In this document: positions 1-8,521 of the stretch, one piece after another | Layout: the number at the start of each line of letters is the position of its first letter | How positions within the stretch are numbered: position 1 is the first letter of the stretch | Assembly: GCF_006438875.1 (NCBI RefSeq) | Contig: NZ_RCZH01000008.1 | Span: 62,001 to 126,000, forward strand | Origin: Flavobacterium pectinovorum | GTDB taxonomy: Bacteria > Bacteroidota > Bacteroidia > Flavobacteriales > Flavobacteriaceae | Reading direction: 5' to 3' | Length of the DNA: 64,000 bases | Notes under the pieces: model-generated | Databases searched by the model: none | Seen by the model: only the letters and a program-made list of their open reading frames with translations | What the model was told of the DNA's origin: nothing | Made by a program: the position numbers and the translations under genes

Positions 1-96
1 TTTTATGATTGTTATTATTTCATTTATTATACCTCAAAGATATAATCACTAAATGAAGATTAAATGAAGATTGAACCAACCCGAAAAAATTAACTT

Positions 97-1434
97 TTAA
101 TTGTGTTTTGTCATTTCCGGAAGCAATAACATAAAGGTAGTTCCTTCATTTATTTGCGAAGTAACTTTGATTTCGATATGATGAAAAGATGCAATACTCT
201 CTGCAATAGCAAGTCCTAAACCCTGCCCATCCTGATCTGAACTGATTCTGGCAAATCTATTAAATATGTTTTCTATCTGAGAAGCATTCATTCCAATTCC
301 TAAATCGGTAATCGAAATAAAATAACGATGTTCCAGAAAACCATCTTCGACTACAATGCTGCCTTTTGGCTTATTGTATTTTATGGCATTGGTTACCAAA
401 TTATAAATCAGGATATGGATTAGCGTTTTGTTTCCTGTAAAGATATAATCATGCTGCATTTTATTCAGAAACTGAATTTCGCGATCCTCAATACGATCTT
501 GAAGATCTTCCTGCAGATCCGTAATGATTTCATGAAAATTAATAACCTCGTTTGCCTCATATTGATTATTTTCTATTCTGGAAATCAACAGTAAGTTATT
601 GATAATTTTTTTCAGCATATCTAATGTTCTGAGAGATCCTGCAATTTTATCAAATGCATTATCATCTAAAGAATCATTCTGTAGTAAATTCTCAAACTTA
701 CTTTTAAGCAATGCAATTGGCGTAAGAAGTTCATGCGAAACATTAGAAATAAATTGTTTTTCTTTTTTAAAAAGTTCCGCAATACGATCCATCATTTGGT
801 TTAAAACAAAATCAAGTTCCCTAAAATCTCTCGATCTCGCTTTTATTGGAGTATGATCAAAAGATTCGGGCTCATTTACACGCCTTATTTTTGTGTCTAT
901 AATTTTATAAAAAGGTTTCAGCAGAAATTCAATATAAAAAGTATCTGCCAAAAAAGTAATCAACAGAATGACCACAAAAACAATTATTATAAAAAACCGA
1001 ATAATAAAGGTAAGATCATTTATTTCGCTAAGACTGCTTCCTATTTCGAGTTGATATCCCTGTTTTTCATAGGTAAAATGATATTGCAGAATTCTATATT
1101 CACTTTCTTCGCCTTCTATAATCCTAAACTCATTGCTAAAGACTGCTTTTTTCTGATTGGCTTTTATTGGAGATCTTGAAAGTACTAAAAACTCACTGTG
1201 AAGTGTAGAAAACTGAGAATAGGTTTCTGTAGAATCATCCGAATTTTCGATAAAATCATCAATTTCGCTTTTATTCAAGTGCTCAATAAACTTGTGTTTC
1301 TTTTCCAGCAAACCATTATTGATGTGTCTATAAACCACATTTTCTACCAAAATAGGCAGCATTAACCACAAAATCAAAATAACCAACAATCGGGTCAATG
1401 CGTTAAAAATGGCTAATTGGTGTTTTATTTTCAC
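97..1434 (-). CDS. Sensor histidine kinase of an OmpR-type two-component system
   Basis: A 445-residue inner-membrane sensor kinase. Two membrane segments are visible (about residues 13-33 and 143-163) enclosing a roughly 110-residue periplasmic sensor region with no recognisable domain. The dimerisation/phosphoacceptor helix contains NVSHELLTP with His234, followed by an ATPase domain with the N-box (NLVTNAIKYN) and the G boxes DLGIGM and GQGLGLAI. It starts 10 bp after the stop of the response regulator upstream, so the two are one transcription unit. The two small secreted Lys-rich proteins just upstream could be targets, but this is only a guess from position. The signal is unknown. Confidence 0.93.
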   Translation of the reverse strand: MKIKHQLAIFNALTRLLVILILWLMLPILVENVVYRHINNGLLEKKHKFIEHLNKSEIDDFIENSDDSTETYSQFSTLHSEFLVLSRSPIKANQKKAVFSNEFRIIEGEESEYRILQYHFTYEKQGYQLEIGSSLSEINDLTFIIRFFIIIVFVVILLITFLADTFYIEFLLKPFYKIIDTKIRRVNEPESFDHTPIKARSRDFRELDFVLNQMMDRIAELFKKEKQFISNVSHELLTPIALLKSKFENLLQNDSLDDNAFDKIAGSLRTLDMLKKIINNLLLISRIENNQYEANEVINFHEIITDLQEDLQDRIEDREIQFLNKMQHDYIFTGNKTLIHILIYNLVTNAIKYNKPKGSIVVEDGFLEHRYFISITDLGIGMNASQIENIFNRFARISSDQDGQGLGLAIAESIASFHHIEIKVTSQINEGTTFMLLLPEMTKHN

Positions 1435-1444
1435 AGTTATTTAT

Positions 1445-2119
1445 TTACTCATTAATACGATATCCAACATTTCGCACAGTTTCAAACCAGTCAATTGCCC
1501 TGTGTTTATCTAATTTTTTTCGAAGATTTCGAACATGAACATCTATAAAATTAGAATCCGAATTTACTTCGAGAATGTCTCCCCAAATATGTTCTGTTAA
1601 CTGTAATCTTGTAATAACCCTGTTTTTATTCAAAACTAAATATTGGAAAATATCAAACTCTTTCTTGGTCAAATTTATCGGGATTTCATCATAACTCACT
1701 TTATAATCCTGAAGTTGCAGCAAAAATCCGTGAATGCTCAAACTATTCAAAGTAAAACCATGAATCCTGCGAATCACGGCAAACAATCGCGCACTTAGTT
1801 CTGTCAGTGCAAACGGTTTTGTCAAATAATCATCAGCACCCAAATGCAAACCGTTTATTCTGTCGTCTAATTCTCCACGAGCTGTCAGGACAATTACCGC
1901 TATTTTTGATTTGGTTTTTCGGACTGTTTGCAAAACCTCAAAACCATCTCCGTCAGGCAAACCAAGATCCAATAGCATTGCATCATAATCATTGCTATTG
2001 ATTTCCTCAAGTGCATCGGCACAATTATGTGCTATTTTGCAAACATAACCCACGTTGCACAAAAAATCGTAAACCTCTACAGCAAGTTCCTTATTATCTT
2101 CAACAATCAAAATATTCAT
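1445..2119 (-). CDS. OmpR/PhoB-family response regulator
   Basis: A DNA-binding response regulator of about 224 residues. The receiver domain begins MNILIVEDN with the acidic pair at residues 7-8, phosphoacceptor Asp51 in LLDLGLPDGDG and the conserved Lys in TKPFAL. A C-terminal winged helix (LTKKEFDIFQYLV ... VHVRNLRKKL ... VRNVGYRI) is of the OmpR/PhoB type. An in-frame ATG lies 21 bp further upstream, but the internal ATG at 2119 puts the start exactly where receiver domains start, so it is preferred. Cotranscribed with the histidine kinase downstream. Confidence 0.94.
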   Translation of the reverse strand: MNILIVEDNKELAVEVYDFLCNVGYVCKIAHNCADALEEINSNDYDAMLLDLGLPDGDGFEVLQTVRKTKSKIAVIVLTARGELDDRINGLHLGADDYLTKPFALTELSARLFAVIRRIHGFTLNSLSIHGFLLQLQDYKVSYDEIPINLTKKEFDIFQYLVLNKNRVITRLQLTEHIWGDILEVNSDSNFIDVHVRNLRKKLDKHRAIDWFETVRNVGYRINE

Positions 2120-2194
2120 AAAAATAGCATTTAAGCGCAACTAAATTTAAGTAATTATAAAAAGCCCTGTTACGCATTATTAAAAAATTAACGA

Positions 2195-2230
2195 ATCAAA
2201 AAAAGCTGATAAATTTCTTTACCAGCTTTT
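2195..2230 (-). terminator. Rho-independent terminator after the first Lys-rich gene
   Basis: AAAAGCTG at 2201-2208 pairs with CAGCTTTT at 2223-2230, with an inner TAAA/TTTA pairing. On the minus strand the stem is followed by a run of T. It sits 80 bp after the stop of the gene at 2312-2503. Confidence 0.7.
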
Positions 2231-2311
2231 CCTCAACCGCATTCTCCATAATCATTACTTCTGTTTTGTCTCCTTCACAATGCTTTGAAAACAAAACAAA
2301 AACAATTTTTA

Positions 2312-2503
2312 TTATTTCATTTTAGTTGCATCTGCTTTTGGAGCTTCAGTTTTCTCTGATTTTGCTTTTTTATCAGCATGGTGTTTGTGAGATTTGGTAG
2401 CTTTAACCTCTTTTGCAGGCGCTGCCTGAGTTGGTGTAGTTTGTGCGCTAACCATTGCACTTGTTCCTAAAACTGCCACGAGTAACATAACTAGATTTTT
2501 CAT
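2312..2503 (-). CDS. Small secreted Lys/Ala-rich protein (copy 1)
   Basis: A 63-residue protein with a clear Sec signal peptide (KNLVMLLVAVLGTSAMVSA, cleavage before QTT). The mature part is about 43 residues, very rich in Lys, Ala, Thr and His (KSHKHHADKKAK), with no fold expected. It is a paralogue of the protein encoded at 2562-2759: the signal peptides and the stretches PAKEVKATK and DKKAKSEK are shared, so a tandem duplication is likely. Function unknown. The histidines in this copy, absent from the other, could bind metal, but nothing proves it. The orientation and position next to the two-component genes are compatible with regulation by them. Confidence 0.75.
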   Translation of the reverse strand: MKNLVMLLVAVLGTSAMVSAQTTPTQAAPAKEVKATKSHKHHADKKAKSEKTEAPKADATKMK

Positions 2504-2561
2504 AACTTTTAAATTTAAATTAATTACTTTTTATTTTTTTTATGCTCTTTTGTTCTTTTTT

Positions 2562-2759
2562 TTATTTTTTTGCTTTAGTAGCTTCTGCTTTTGGAGCTGC
2601 TTTTTTTTCTGATTTTGCTTTTTTATCAGATTTCTTTTTAGGTTCTTTTGTTGCTTTAACTTCTTTTGCAGGAGTCGGTTTTGTTCCTTTTGCAGGAAAT
2701 GCACTAACCATTACACTTGTTCCTAAAACGGCTACTAGTAACATCAAAAAATTTCTCAT
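2562..2759 (-). CDS. Small secreted Lys/Ala-rich protein (copy 2)
   Basis: A 65-residue paralogue of the protein at 2312-2503. It has the same signal peptide type (MLLVAVLGTSVMVSA) and a mature Lys-, Ala- and Glu-rich tail (KEPKKKSDKKAKSEKK). It lacks the HKHH stretch of copy 1. The strong charge and low complexity resemble histone H1-like tails, but the signal peptide says it leaves the cytoplasm. A role in the envelope is likely; no specific function can be given. The spacer to copy 1 is 58 bp and very T-rich. Confidence 0.72.
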   Translation of the reverse strand: MRNFLMLLVAVLGTSVMVSAFPAKGTKPTPAKEVKATKEPKKKSDKKAKSEKKAAPKAEATKAKK

Positions 2760-2887
2760 GATTTCTAATTTTTATATTAATACCTTTTATTTTACAGATC
2801 AAATTTACCCCTGTAATATGAAGACAAAATGAAGAAACCTCTGAACATAAATAATTTAACTTGACATTAACTATTGGGAGTTTTTTT

Positions 2888-3022
2888 ACCATATAAGTTA
2901 TATAAGTTCATATTAAAATACGTGTAATATGGTGTTTACATAAAACAAACCAGATGTAACCGCACAAACATAGACGCATTGCTATGCGCCTTTACTTAAA
3001 TGAACTTATATAACTTATATGG
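2888..3022. repeat. Inverted-repeat element, family ACCATATAAGTT (copy 1)
   Basis: The left end ACCATATAAGTTATATAAG (2888-) is mirrored by the right end ending in TATAACTTATATGG at 3022. The arms are about 24 bp and enclose about 85 bp, in which a copy of the 25-bp REP-like palindrome (2971-2995) lies. A second copy of the same element is at 39050-39172. No coding potential. Confidence 0.7.
2971..2995. repeat. REP-like palindrome, copy 1 (diverged)
   Basis: TAGACGCATTGCTATGCGCC followed by TTTAC. It is a member of the family with consensus GTAGACGCACTGCTGTGCGTCTCTAC seen at six other places in the window. This copy is the most diverged and sits inside the inverted-repeat element at 2888-3022. 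Confidence 0.6.
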
Positions 3023-3041
3023 AAAAAATCCATCTAAACCA

Positions 3042-3066
3042 TAGATGCACTGCTGTGCATCTCTAC
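3042..3066. repeat. REP-like palindrome, copy 2
   Basis: TAGATGCACTGCTGTGCATC followed by TCTAC, in the 413-bp gene-free stretch before polA. That stretch otherwise holds only the element at 2888-3022 and the polA promoter region. Confidence 0.72.
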
Positions 3067-3172
3067 ATAATATGGTAGAAAAACATTCTTATTTTAAATT
3101 TGTGTTTATTTTTAAGAACCGAATCGTTTTTAAAACCCAATTGTTTATTTTTACGGACTAATATTTTTTTTT

Positions 3173-6019
3173 ATGTCAACTCAAAAACGTCTTTTTCTTC
3201 TCGATGCTTACGCTTTAATTTTTCGTGGTTATTATGCCTTCATAAAAAATCCGCGAATTAACTCTAAAGGAATGGATACATCAGCAATCATGGGTTTCAT
3301 GAATTCGCTTTTGGATGTTATTAAACGTGAAAAACCAGATCATTTGGCTGTAGCTTTTGATAAAGGCGGAAGTCAGTTGCGTAACGATTTATTCCCGGAA
3401 TACAAGGCAAACCGTGATGTGACACCAGAAGCGATCAAAATTGCTGTTCCTTATATATGCGAATTATTAAAAGCAATGCATATTCCAATTATAGAAGTAG
3501 CAGGTTTTGAAGCCGACGATTTAATAGGAACAATTGCAAAACAAGCCGAAAAAGAAAACTACAAAGTTTTTATGGTAACTCCTGATAAGGATTTTGCACA
3601 ATTGGTTTCTGAGAATATCTTTATGTACAAACCGGCTCGTATGGGTAACGGAATTGAAATTTGGGGAGTTCCTGAAGTTCTGGCAAAGTTCGAAATTGAT
3701 CGCCCTGAACAAGTAATCGATTTTCTTGGAATGATGGGTGACGCTGCCGATAATATCCCCGGGCTTCCGGGTGTTGGTGAAGTAACCGCAAAAAAACTTC
3801 TGAAAGAATTTGGCACGATGGAAAACCTTCTGGCAAATACCGACAAGCTGAAAGGAAAAATGAAAGAGAATATTGAAGCCAATAAAGAAAAAGGATTATT
3901 ATCTAAAACATTAGCTACTATAATATTAGATTGTCCGGTAACTTTTAATGAAAACGATTATGAGTTAACACGTCCTGATATCGAAAAAACAGATGCTATT
4001 TTTCAGGAATTAGAATTCAGAAGAATGGCGGAACAATTTGACAACTTGTTTAAAGTTGGCGGTGGTAATGAATTAGCAGCTTCTGCTCCGGCTTCTGACC
4101 CTAAATTATATAAAAAACCACAACCCAAGAATGAAGATCAATTTGATCTTTTTGGAGGTGGTTCTACAGAAGAAGATGCAGAAACACCAAGAACTTCTTT
4201 TTACAATACTTTAGAAAACACACCTCATTCCTACCAGCTTATCCAAGGTGATTTAGGAATAAAATTGCTATTGCAAAATTTACAAAACCAAACTTCTGTT
4301 TGTTTTGATACCGAAACTACTGGTTTGGATGCTTTGCATGCTGAATTGGTAGGAATTGCTTTCTCATACGAAAAAGGAAAAGGCTTTTATGTTCCGTTTC
4401 CGGAAAGTCAGGAAGAAGCTCAGACTTTAATTGAAAAATTCAGACCGTTTTTTGAGAATGAAAACATCGAAAAAATTGGGCAGAATCTAAAATATGATTT
4501 AAAAATCCTTTCTAATTATGGTGTAATCGTAAAAGGAAAACTTTTTGACACCATGATTGCGCATTATCTGATCAATCCGGATATGCGTCACAATATGGAT
4601 ATTTTATCAGAAACTTATTTGAAATATGCTCCAAAATCAATTGAAGCATTAATTGGAAAAAAAGGAAAAAATCAAATTACAATGCGTGACGTAGCTCTTG
4701 AAGATGTCAAGGAATATGCCGCAGAAGATGCTGATGTAACTTTTCAATTGAAAGAAATCTTTACAACAGAATTAGATAAAACAGAAACTAAAAAGTTATT
4801 TGATGAAATCGAAATTCCATTAGTAAGCGTTTTAGCCGCCATGGAAACAGAAGGAATTCGTCTTGACGTTGACTTTCTAAAAGCAATGTCTACCGAAATG
4901 GATGTAGAGATTAAATCTTTGGAACAAAAAATATACGAAAGTGCAGGCGAAAAATTTAATTTGGCTTCGCCGAAACAATTAGGAGATATTTTGTTTGATA
5001 AAATGAAAATTGGCGGAGCAAAGCAAAAGAAAACTAAAACTGGTCAATATGCGACTGGCGAGGAAGTTTTGACTTATTTAGCCAATGACAATCCAATCGT
5101 AAAAGAAATTCTGGATTGGCGTCAAATGGTGAAATTGCAAAGCACGTATATCCTGGCTTTGCCGGAACAAGTAGACAAGAAAACGTTGCGCGTTCATACC
5201 GATTATATGCAAACGGTTGCCGCAACCGGTCGTCTAAGTTCTAATAATCCTAACCTGCAAAATATCCCAATTCGTACTGAAAGAGGTCGTCAGATTCGTA
5301 AAGCTTTTGTGGCACGCGATGAAAACCATACTTTAATCTCTGCCGATTACTCTCAAATAGAATTAAGAATTATTGCCGCTTTAAGCGGAGAAGAAAATAT
5401 GATTGCCGCTTTCAAAAACGGAGAAGATATTCACAAAGCTACAGCTTCAAAAGTTTTTTATGTGCCTTTGGATGAAGTTTCACGCGAACAAAGAAGCAAT
5501 GCAAAAACCGTAAACTTTGGAATTATCTACGGAGTTTCTGCTTTTGGCTTAAGCAGTCAAACCTCTTTATCTCGTAGCGAAAGTGCTGCCTTAATTGAAG
5601 CGTATTACAAAACATACCCAAGATTAAGATCTTATATCAATGAACAAATTCAATTTGCCCGCGAAAAAGGATATGTACAAACGATTTTAGGCCGTCGCCG
5701 ATATTTAAAAGACATTAACTCGGCAAATGCTGTGGTTAGAAGCGCCGCCGAACGAAATGCCGTGAACGCACCAATTCAGGGAAGTGCTGCCGATGTGATT
5801 AAAATCGCGATGATCAACATTCATAAAAAACTAAAAGAAGAAAACTGGAAATCAAGAATGCTGCTTCAGGTTCATGATGAGCTTGTGTTTGATGTTCACA
5901 ACGATGAACTCGAAAAAATTCAACCAATGATCAAACACGAAATGGAAAATGCTTTTATAATGAGCGTTCCTTTAGATGTAGAAATTGGTATTGGTAAAGA
6001 TTGGTTAGCGGCGCATTAA
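3173..6019 (+). CDS. polA: DNA polymerase I
   Basis: A 948-residue family A polymerase for gap filling, Okazaki fragment processing and repair. The N-terminal 5'-3' exonuclease domain covers about residues 1-295 (LLDAYALIFRGYYAF; GFEADDLIGT; GMMGDAADNIPGLPGVG). A Pro/Gly-rich linker follows, then a 3'-5' exonuclease domain with intact metal ligands (FDTETTGLD near residue 378, YAAEDADVT near 520), so proofreading should be active. The polymerase domain has motif A (ADYSQIELRI, about 722), motif B (RSNAKTVNFGIIYG, about 780) and motif C (QVHDELVFD, about 898). Full length for the family. A TAAATTTG sequence at 3095-3102 is a candidate -7 promoter element. Confidence 0.98.
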   Translation: MSTQKRLFLLDAYALIFRGYYAFIKNPRINSKGMDTSAIMGFMNSLLDVIKREKPDHLAVAFDKGGSQLRNDLFPEYKANRDVTPEAIKIAVPYICELLKAMHIPIIEVAGFEADDLIGTIAKQAEKENYKVFMVTPDKDFAQLVSENIFMYKPARMGNGIEIWGVPEVLAKFEIDRPEQVIDFLGMMGDAADNIPGLPGVGEVTAKKLLKEFGTMENLLANTDKLKGKMKENIEANKEKGLLSKTLATIILDCPVTFNENDYELTRPDIEKTDAIFQELEFRRMAEQFDNLFKVGGGNELAASAPASDPKLYKKPQPKNEDQFDLFGGGSTEEDAETPRTSFYNTLENTPHSYQLIQGDLGIKLLLQNLQNQTSVCFDTETTGLDALHAELVGIAFSYEKGKGFYVPFPESQEEAQTLIEKFRPFFENENIEKIGQNLKYDLKILSNYGVIVKGKLFDTMIAHYLINPDMRHNMDILSETYLKYAPKSIEALIGKKGKNQITMRDVALEDVKEYAAEDADVTFQLKEIFTTELDKTETKKLFDEIEIPLVSVLAAMETEGIRLDVDFLKAMSTEMDVEIKSLEQKIYESAGEKFNLASPKQLGDILFDKMKIGGAKQKKTKTGQYATGEEVLTYLANDNPIVKEILDWRQMVKLQSTYILALPEQVDKKTLRVHTDYMQTVAATGRLSSNNPNLQNIPIRTERGRQIRKAFVARDENHTLISADYSQIELRIIAALSGEENMIAAFKNGEDIHKATASKVFYVPLDEVSREQRSNAKTVNFGIIYGVSAFGLSSQTSLSRSESAALIEAYYKTYPRLRSYINEQIQFAREKGYVQTILGRRRYLKDINSANAVVRSAAERNAVNAPIQGSAADVIKIAMINIHKKLKEENWKSRMLLQVHDELVFDVHNDELEKIQPMIKHEMENAFIMSVPLDVEIGIGKDWLAAH

Positions 6020-6079
6020 TAATTTTAGATTTCAGATTGTTGATTTTAGATTTTTAGATTCTATTAATAGAAAACCAGA

Positions 6080-6469
6080 ATGGCAGACAATTTTAAACCT
6101 CCTATAAAAACCAGAACTACGGAAGAATTACTAAATATAGTTGGTTCTCCAAAGAAATGGAATCGCGATGCACTTTATCTTGCCAAATATGAATTATCAA
6201 ATAGAAATGTTGATACTTCAGAAATAGATAAAGCGATCCAATTAGCAAATAAAAAAGAAGAAGAGGAAATATTAAGAAAGGTAAATAAAAGCTATCAGCT
6301 TTCAGATTTTCTTTTAAAACCTAAAAAAACTTTATTTGAATTATTATTTACTTGGGAATTAAAAAAAGACGGCTACATTCTAAAAGCAAAGCAACAGAGA
6401 ACCTTTAGAATTAAACTTATTGTTGTTATTCTTTTTGTTTACTTAATCAAATTTATTCAGGAGAATTGA
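6080..6469 (+). CDS. Unknown small protein with a C-terminal membrane anchor
   Basis: 129 residues that I do not recognise. The N-terminal 70 residues are charged and probably helical (TTEELLNIVGSPKKWNRDAL, then EIDKAIQLANKKEEEE). The last 20 residues (KLIVVILFVYLIKFIQEN) form one hydrophobic segment, suggesting a tail-anchored inner-membrane protein with its bulk in the cytoplasm. It follows polA after 60 bp of degenerate AT-rich spacer (TTTTAGATT-type repeats) and is closed by a strong terminator. No catalytic motif is visible. Confidence 0.7.
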   Translation: MADNFKPPIKTRTTEELLNIVGSPKKWNRDALYLAKYELSNRNVDTSEIDKAIQLANKKEEEEILRKVNKSYQLSDFLLKPKKTLFELLFTWELKKDGYILKAKQQRTFRIKLIVVILFVYLIKFIQEN

Positions 6470-6472
6470 ATA

Positions 6473-6507
6473 AAAAAACCATCAGTTTCATCTGATGGTT
6501 TTTTTTT
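6473..6507. terminator. Bidirectional terminator between convergent genes
   Basis: AAACCATCAG at about 6476-6485 pairs with CTGATGGTTT at 6492-6501; T run on the plus strand and A run (T on minus) on the other side. It serves the 129-residue protein gene and the convergent LacI gene. Confidence 0.88.
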
Positions 6508-6525
6508 ATGTATTATTTTTTATGC

Positions 6526-7551
6526 TTATTTTTTTCTTGTTGATTCTCGTTCTTTCAATTTTGTTTTGATGACGATTGTTTCATAATCTGTCGTTTCACC
6601 TTCTTTTTCTTCTAAACGTTCGATTAATCTTTTAGCAGCAACTTCTCCAATTTCAATTCCATGTTGACTTACAGTTGTCAAACTTGGAGACAAACGTCTT
6701 GAAGCCAAAATTCCATCGGCAAAACCAATTATCGAAATATCTTCTGGAACTCTGAATCCTTTTTTCAAACTAATTCGTAAAGCAGCAACTGAATCATTTT
6801 CATCCAAAGCAAAGATTGCATCAATTTTATTATCAAAAATAGCATCTATCTTGGCTTTCATATCATCTTCAGAATCAGTACGAAGAATGATTTTTTCGTT
6901 TACCGGAATATTGTTGTCTTTTAAAGCTTTCAAATATCCATCAGCTCTTAATTTTCCAACACTTAAATTATCTACAGAAGAAATTAGAGCGATATTTACA
7001 CATCCTAAGTCAATTAAATGCTGTGTAGAATTTAAAGCCGAATCAAAATCATCAACCACAACCTTGTCACATTCTACTTCATCAGCAATTCGGTCAAACA
7101 TTACAATTGGAGTTCCATCATTAATAATAGCAGAAAAATGGCTGTAGTCTTGTAATTTCTGAGCTTCTTCTGAGACCGAAAGAATAAATCCATCAATTGT
7201 CCCGTTGCTTAACATTTCAAGTGTATGAATTTCTTTCTCTAAGGATTCGTTCGAAATACATGTAATTACATTATATCCTTTTTTATCGGCTACTTTTTCG
7301 ATACCACTAAAAACCTTTGCAAAAAAGGAGTTTAATATATTAGGTATAATTACTCCTATCGTTTTGGTTTTACGATTCTTCAGATTCAAACCAATAACGT
7401 TAGGCTTATAATTTTTGAGTTTGGCATACTCCTTAATCTTCACCTTCGTTTGCTCACTAATTTCAGGGCTGTCATTTAACGCCTTAGAAACAGTCGAAAC
7501 AGAAACACCAAGTTCTTTCGCAATTTGTTTTAGAGTTGCTTTAGCTTTCAT
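6526..7551 (-). CDS. LacI-family transcriptional regulator
   Basis: A 341-residue repressor or activator. The N-terminal HTH and hinge helix are clear (TLKQIAKELGVSVSTVSKAL at about residues 5-24, then NYKPNVIGLNLKN). The rest is a periplasmic-binding-like sugar sensor domain (TKTIGVIIPNILNSFFAKVF ... IDGFILSVSE ... VVVDDFDSA ... GFADGILASRRLSPSLTTV). It stands alone, with no sugar gene adjacent, so its targets are elsewhere; the glycosidase operon at 55-64 kb is one possibility but nothing here shows it. A good promoter lies just upstream. Confidence 0.94.
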   Translation of the reverse strand: MKAKATLKQIAKELGVSVSTVSKALNDSPEISEQTKVKIKEYAKLKNYKPNVIGLNLKNRKTKTIGVIIPNILNSFFAKVFSGIEKVADKKGYNVITCISNESLEKEIHTLEMLSNGTIDGFILSVSEEAQKLQDYSHFSAIINDGTPIVMFDRIADEVECDKVVVDDFDSALNSTQHLIDLGCVNIALISSVDNLSVGKLRADGYLKALKDNNIPVNEKIILRTDSEDDMKAKIDAIFDNKIDAIFALDENDSVAALRISLKKGFRVPEDISIIGFADGILASRRLSPSLTTVSQHGIEIGEVAAKRLIERLEEKEGETTDYETIVIKTKLKERESTRKK

Positions 7552-7577
7552 TTAAAAATAATTTTATGTAATTAATA

Positions 7578-7610
7578 CAAATATAGTAGAATTACCTAAA
7601 ATAAAACAAA
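7578..7610 (-). promoter_or_regulatory. Bacteroidota-type promoter of the LacI gene
   Basis: On the minus strand TTTG, 21 bp, TATATTTG (plus-strand CAAATATA at 7578-7585), matching the -33 TTTG and -7 TAnnTTTG elements of Flavobacterium promoters, about 30 bp before the start codon. Confidence 0.6.
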
Positions 7611-7745
7611 AATCCCCTACCAGTATTTGAATTCACAGGATCTTTTTAAAATAAAATTAAAAAAGTGCGATTTTCCAAAACCGCATCTCTTAAAATCTCG
7701 TTAATACCTTAATATATGTTATTAACCTTATAAAAGACCTTGATT

Positions 7746-8495
7746 ATGAAAAACGAAGTTAAAATTCATGAAGTAGACCCTTCATTGAATAACAGAAGGA
7801 GCTTTCTTAAGCTCAGCGGATTAACACTAGTTAGTGCAGGTTTGGTTATCGCTGGCTGCAGCAATAATGATGACAATGATTCTCCGATGGAAGATACTTC
7901 ATTGCCCGGGATTAGAAATGGCGTGTTTGATTTGGGATCCGGAGATTTTGGAGTCCTTACTTACGCTTACGCTTTAGAACAATTAGAAGCTGATTTTTAT
8001 ACTAAAGTTGTAAATGCATCAAACTTCAATACAACTTTTAATGATATCGAACGACAAGTGCTAACCGACTTGTATCACCACGAAGTAATTCACAGAGATT
8101 TTTTCAAAGCTGCATTGTCGGGAGCGCTTCCTAACCCAAGTACTCAATTATTGCCTTCTTTAGCATTTAATTATGGTTCTATGAATTTTAATAGTCGTAG
8201 TGAGGTTCTTGCAACAGCAAAAGCGTTGGAAGATACCGGAGTTGCCGCTTATAACGGAGCTGGAAAATTGATTAAAAGCCCTGACTATCTTTTATTAGCC
8301 GGAAAAATTGTTTCGGTTGAAGCAAGACACGCTTCAGCAATAAGAAGTTTAATCAATCCAAATTCAAGCGATTTTGCAGGTGATGATATCATAAGCACTT
8401 CTACAGGTTTGGATGCTGCCAAAGATCCTTCTAAAATTCTACCTATTGCCGGAGGTTTCATTACTACAAAATTTACTGCCAAATACTTACCTTAA
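7746..8495 (+). CDS. Exported ferritin-like domain lipoprotein, Tat-type signal
   Basis: About 249 residues. The ATG at 7746 is preferred over a TTG two codons upstream. The N-terminus has NNRRSFLKLSG, a good twin-arginine motif, followed by a hydrophobic stretch ending in VIAGCSNN, a lipobox-like Cys, so it may be a Tat-exported lipoprotein. The rest is a four-helix ferritin-like domain (Ferritin_2 type): YAYALEQLEADFY, LYHHEVIHRDFF, ALEDTGVAAYNG and VEARHASAIRSL supply the Glu/His residues expected for a di-metal site. Followed after 26 bp by a second gene of the same family. Substrate unknown; stress-related or metal-storage roles are guesses. Confidence 0.85.
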   Translation: MKNEVKIHEVDPSLNNRRSFLKLSGLTLVSAGLVIAGCSNNDDNDSPMEDTSLPGIRNGVFDLGSGDFGVLTYAYALEQLEADFYTKVVNASNFNTTFNDIERQVLTDLYHHEVIHRDFFKAALSGALPNPSTQLLPSLAFNYGSMNFNSRSEVLATAKALEDTGVAAYNGAGKLIKSPDYLLLAGKIVSVEARHASAIRSLINPNSSDFAGDDIISTSTGLDAAKDPSKILPIAGGFITTKFTAKYLP

Positions 8496-8521
8496 TCCTA
8501 ACTAGCTAAAACTTAGAAATT

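Noticed and set aside
599..1179. Plus-strand ORFs opposite the first histidine kinase
   Set aside because: They lie fully inside a well-supported gene on the other strand, have no recognisable domains and biased composition.
2704..2892. 62-residue minus-strand ORF overlapping the second Lys-rich gene
   Set aside because: Overlaps the better ORF with a signal peptide and runs into an inverted repeat; no support.
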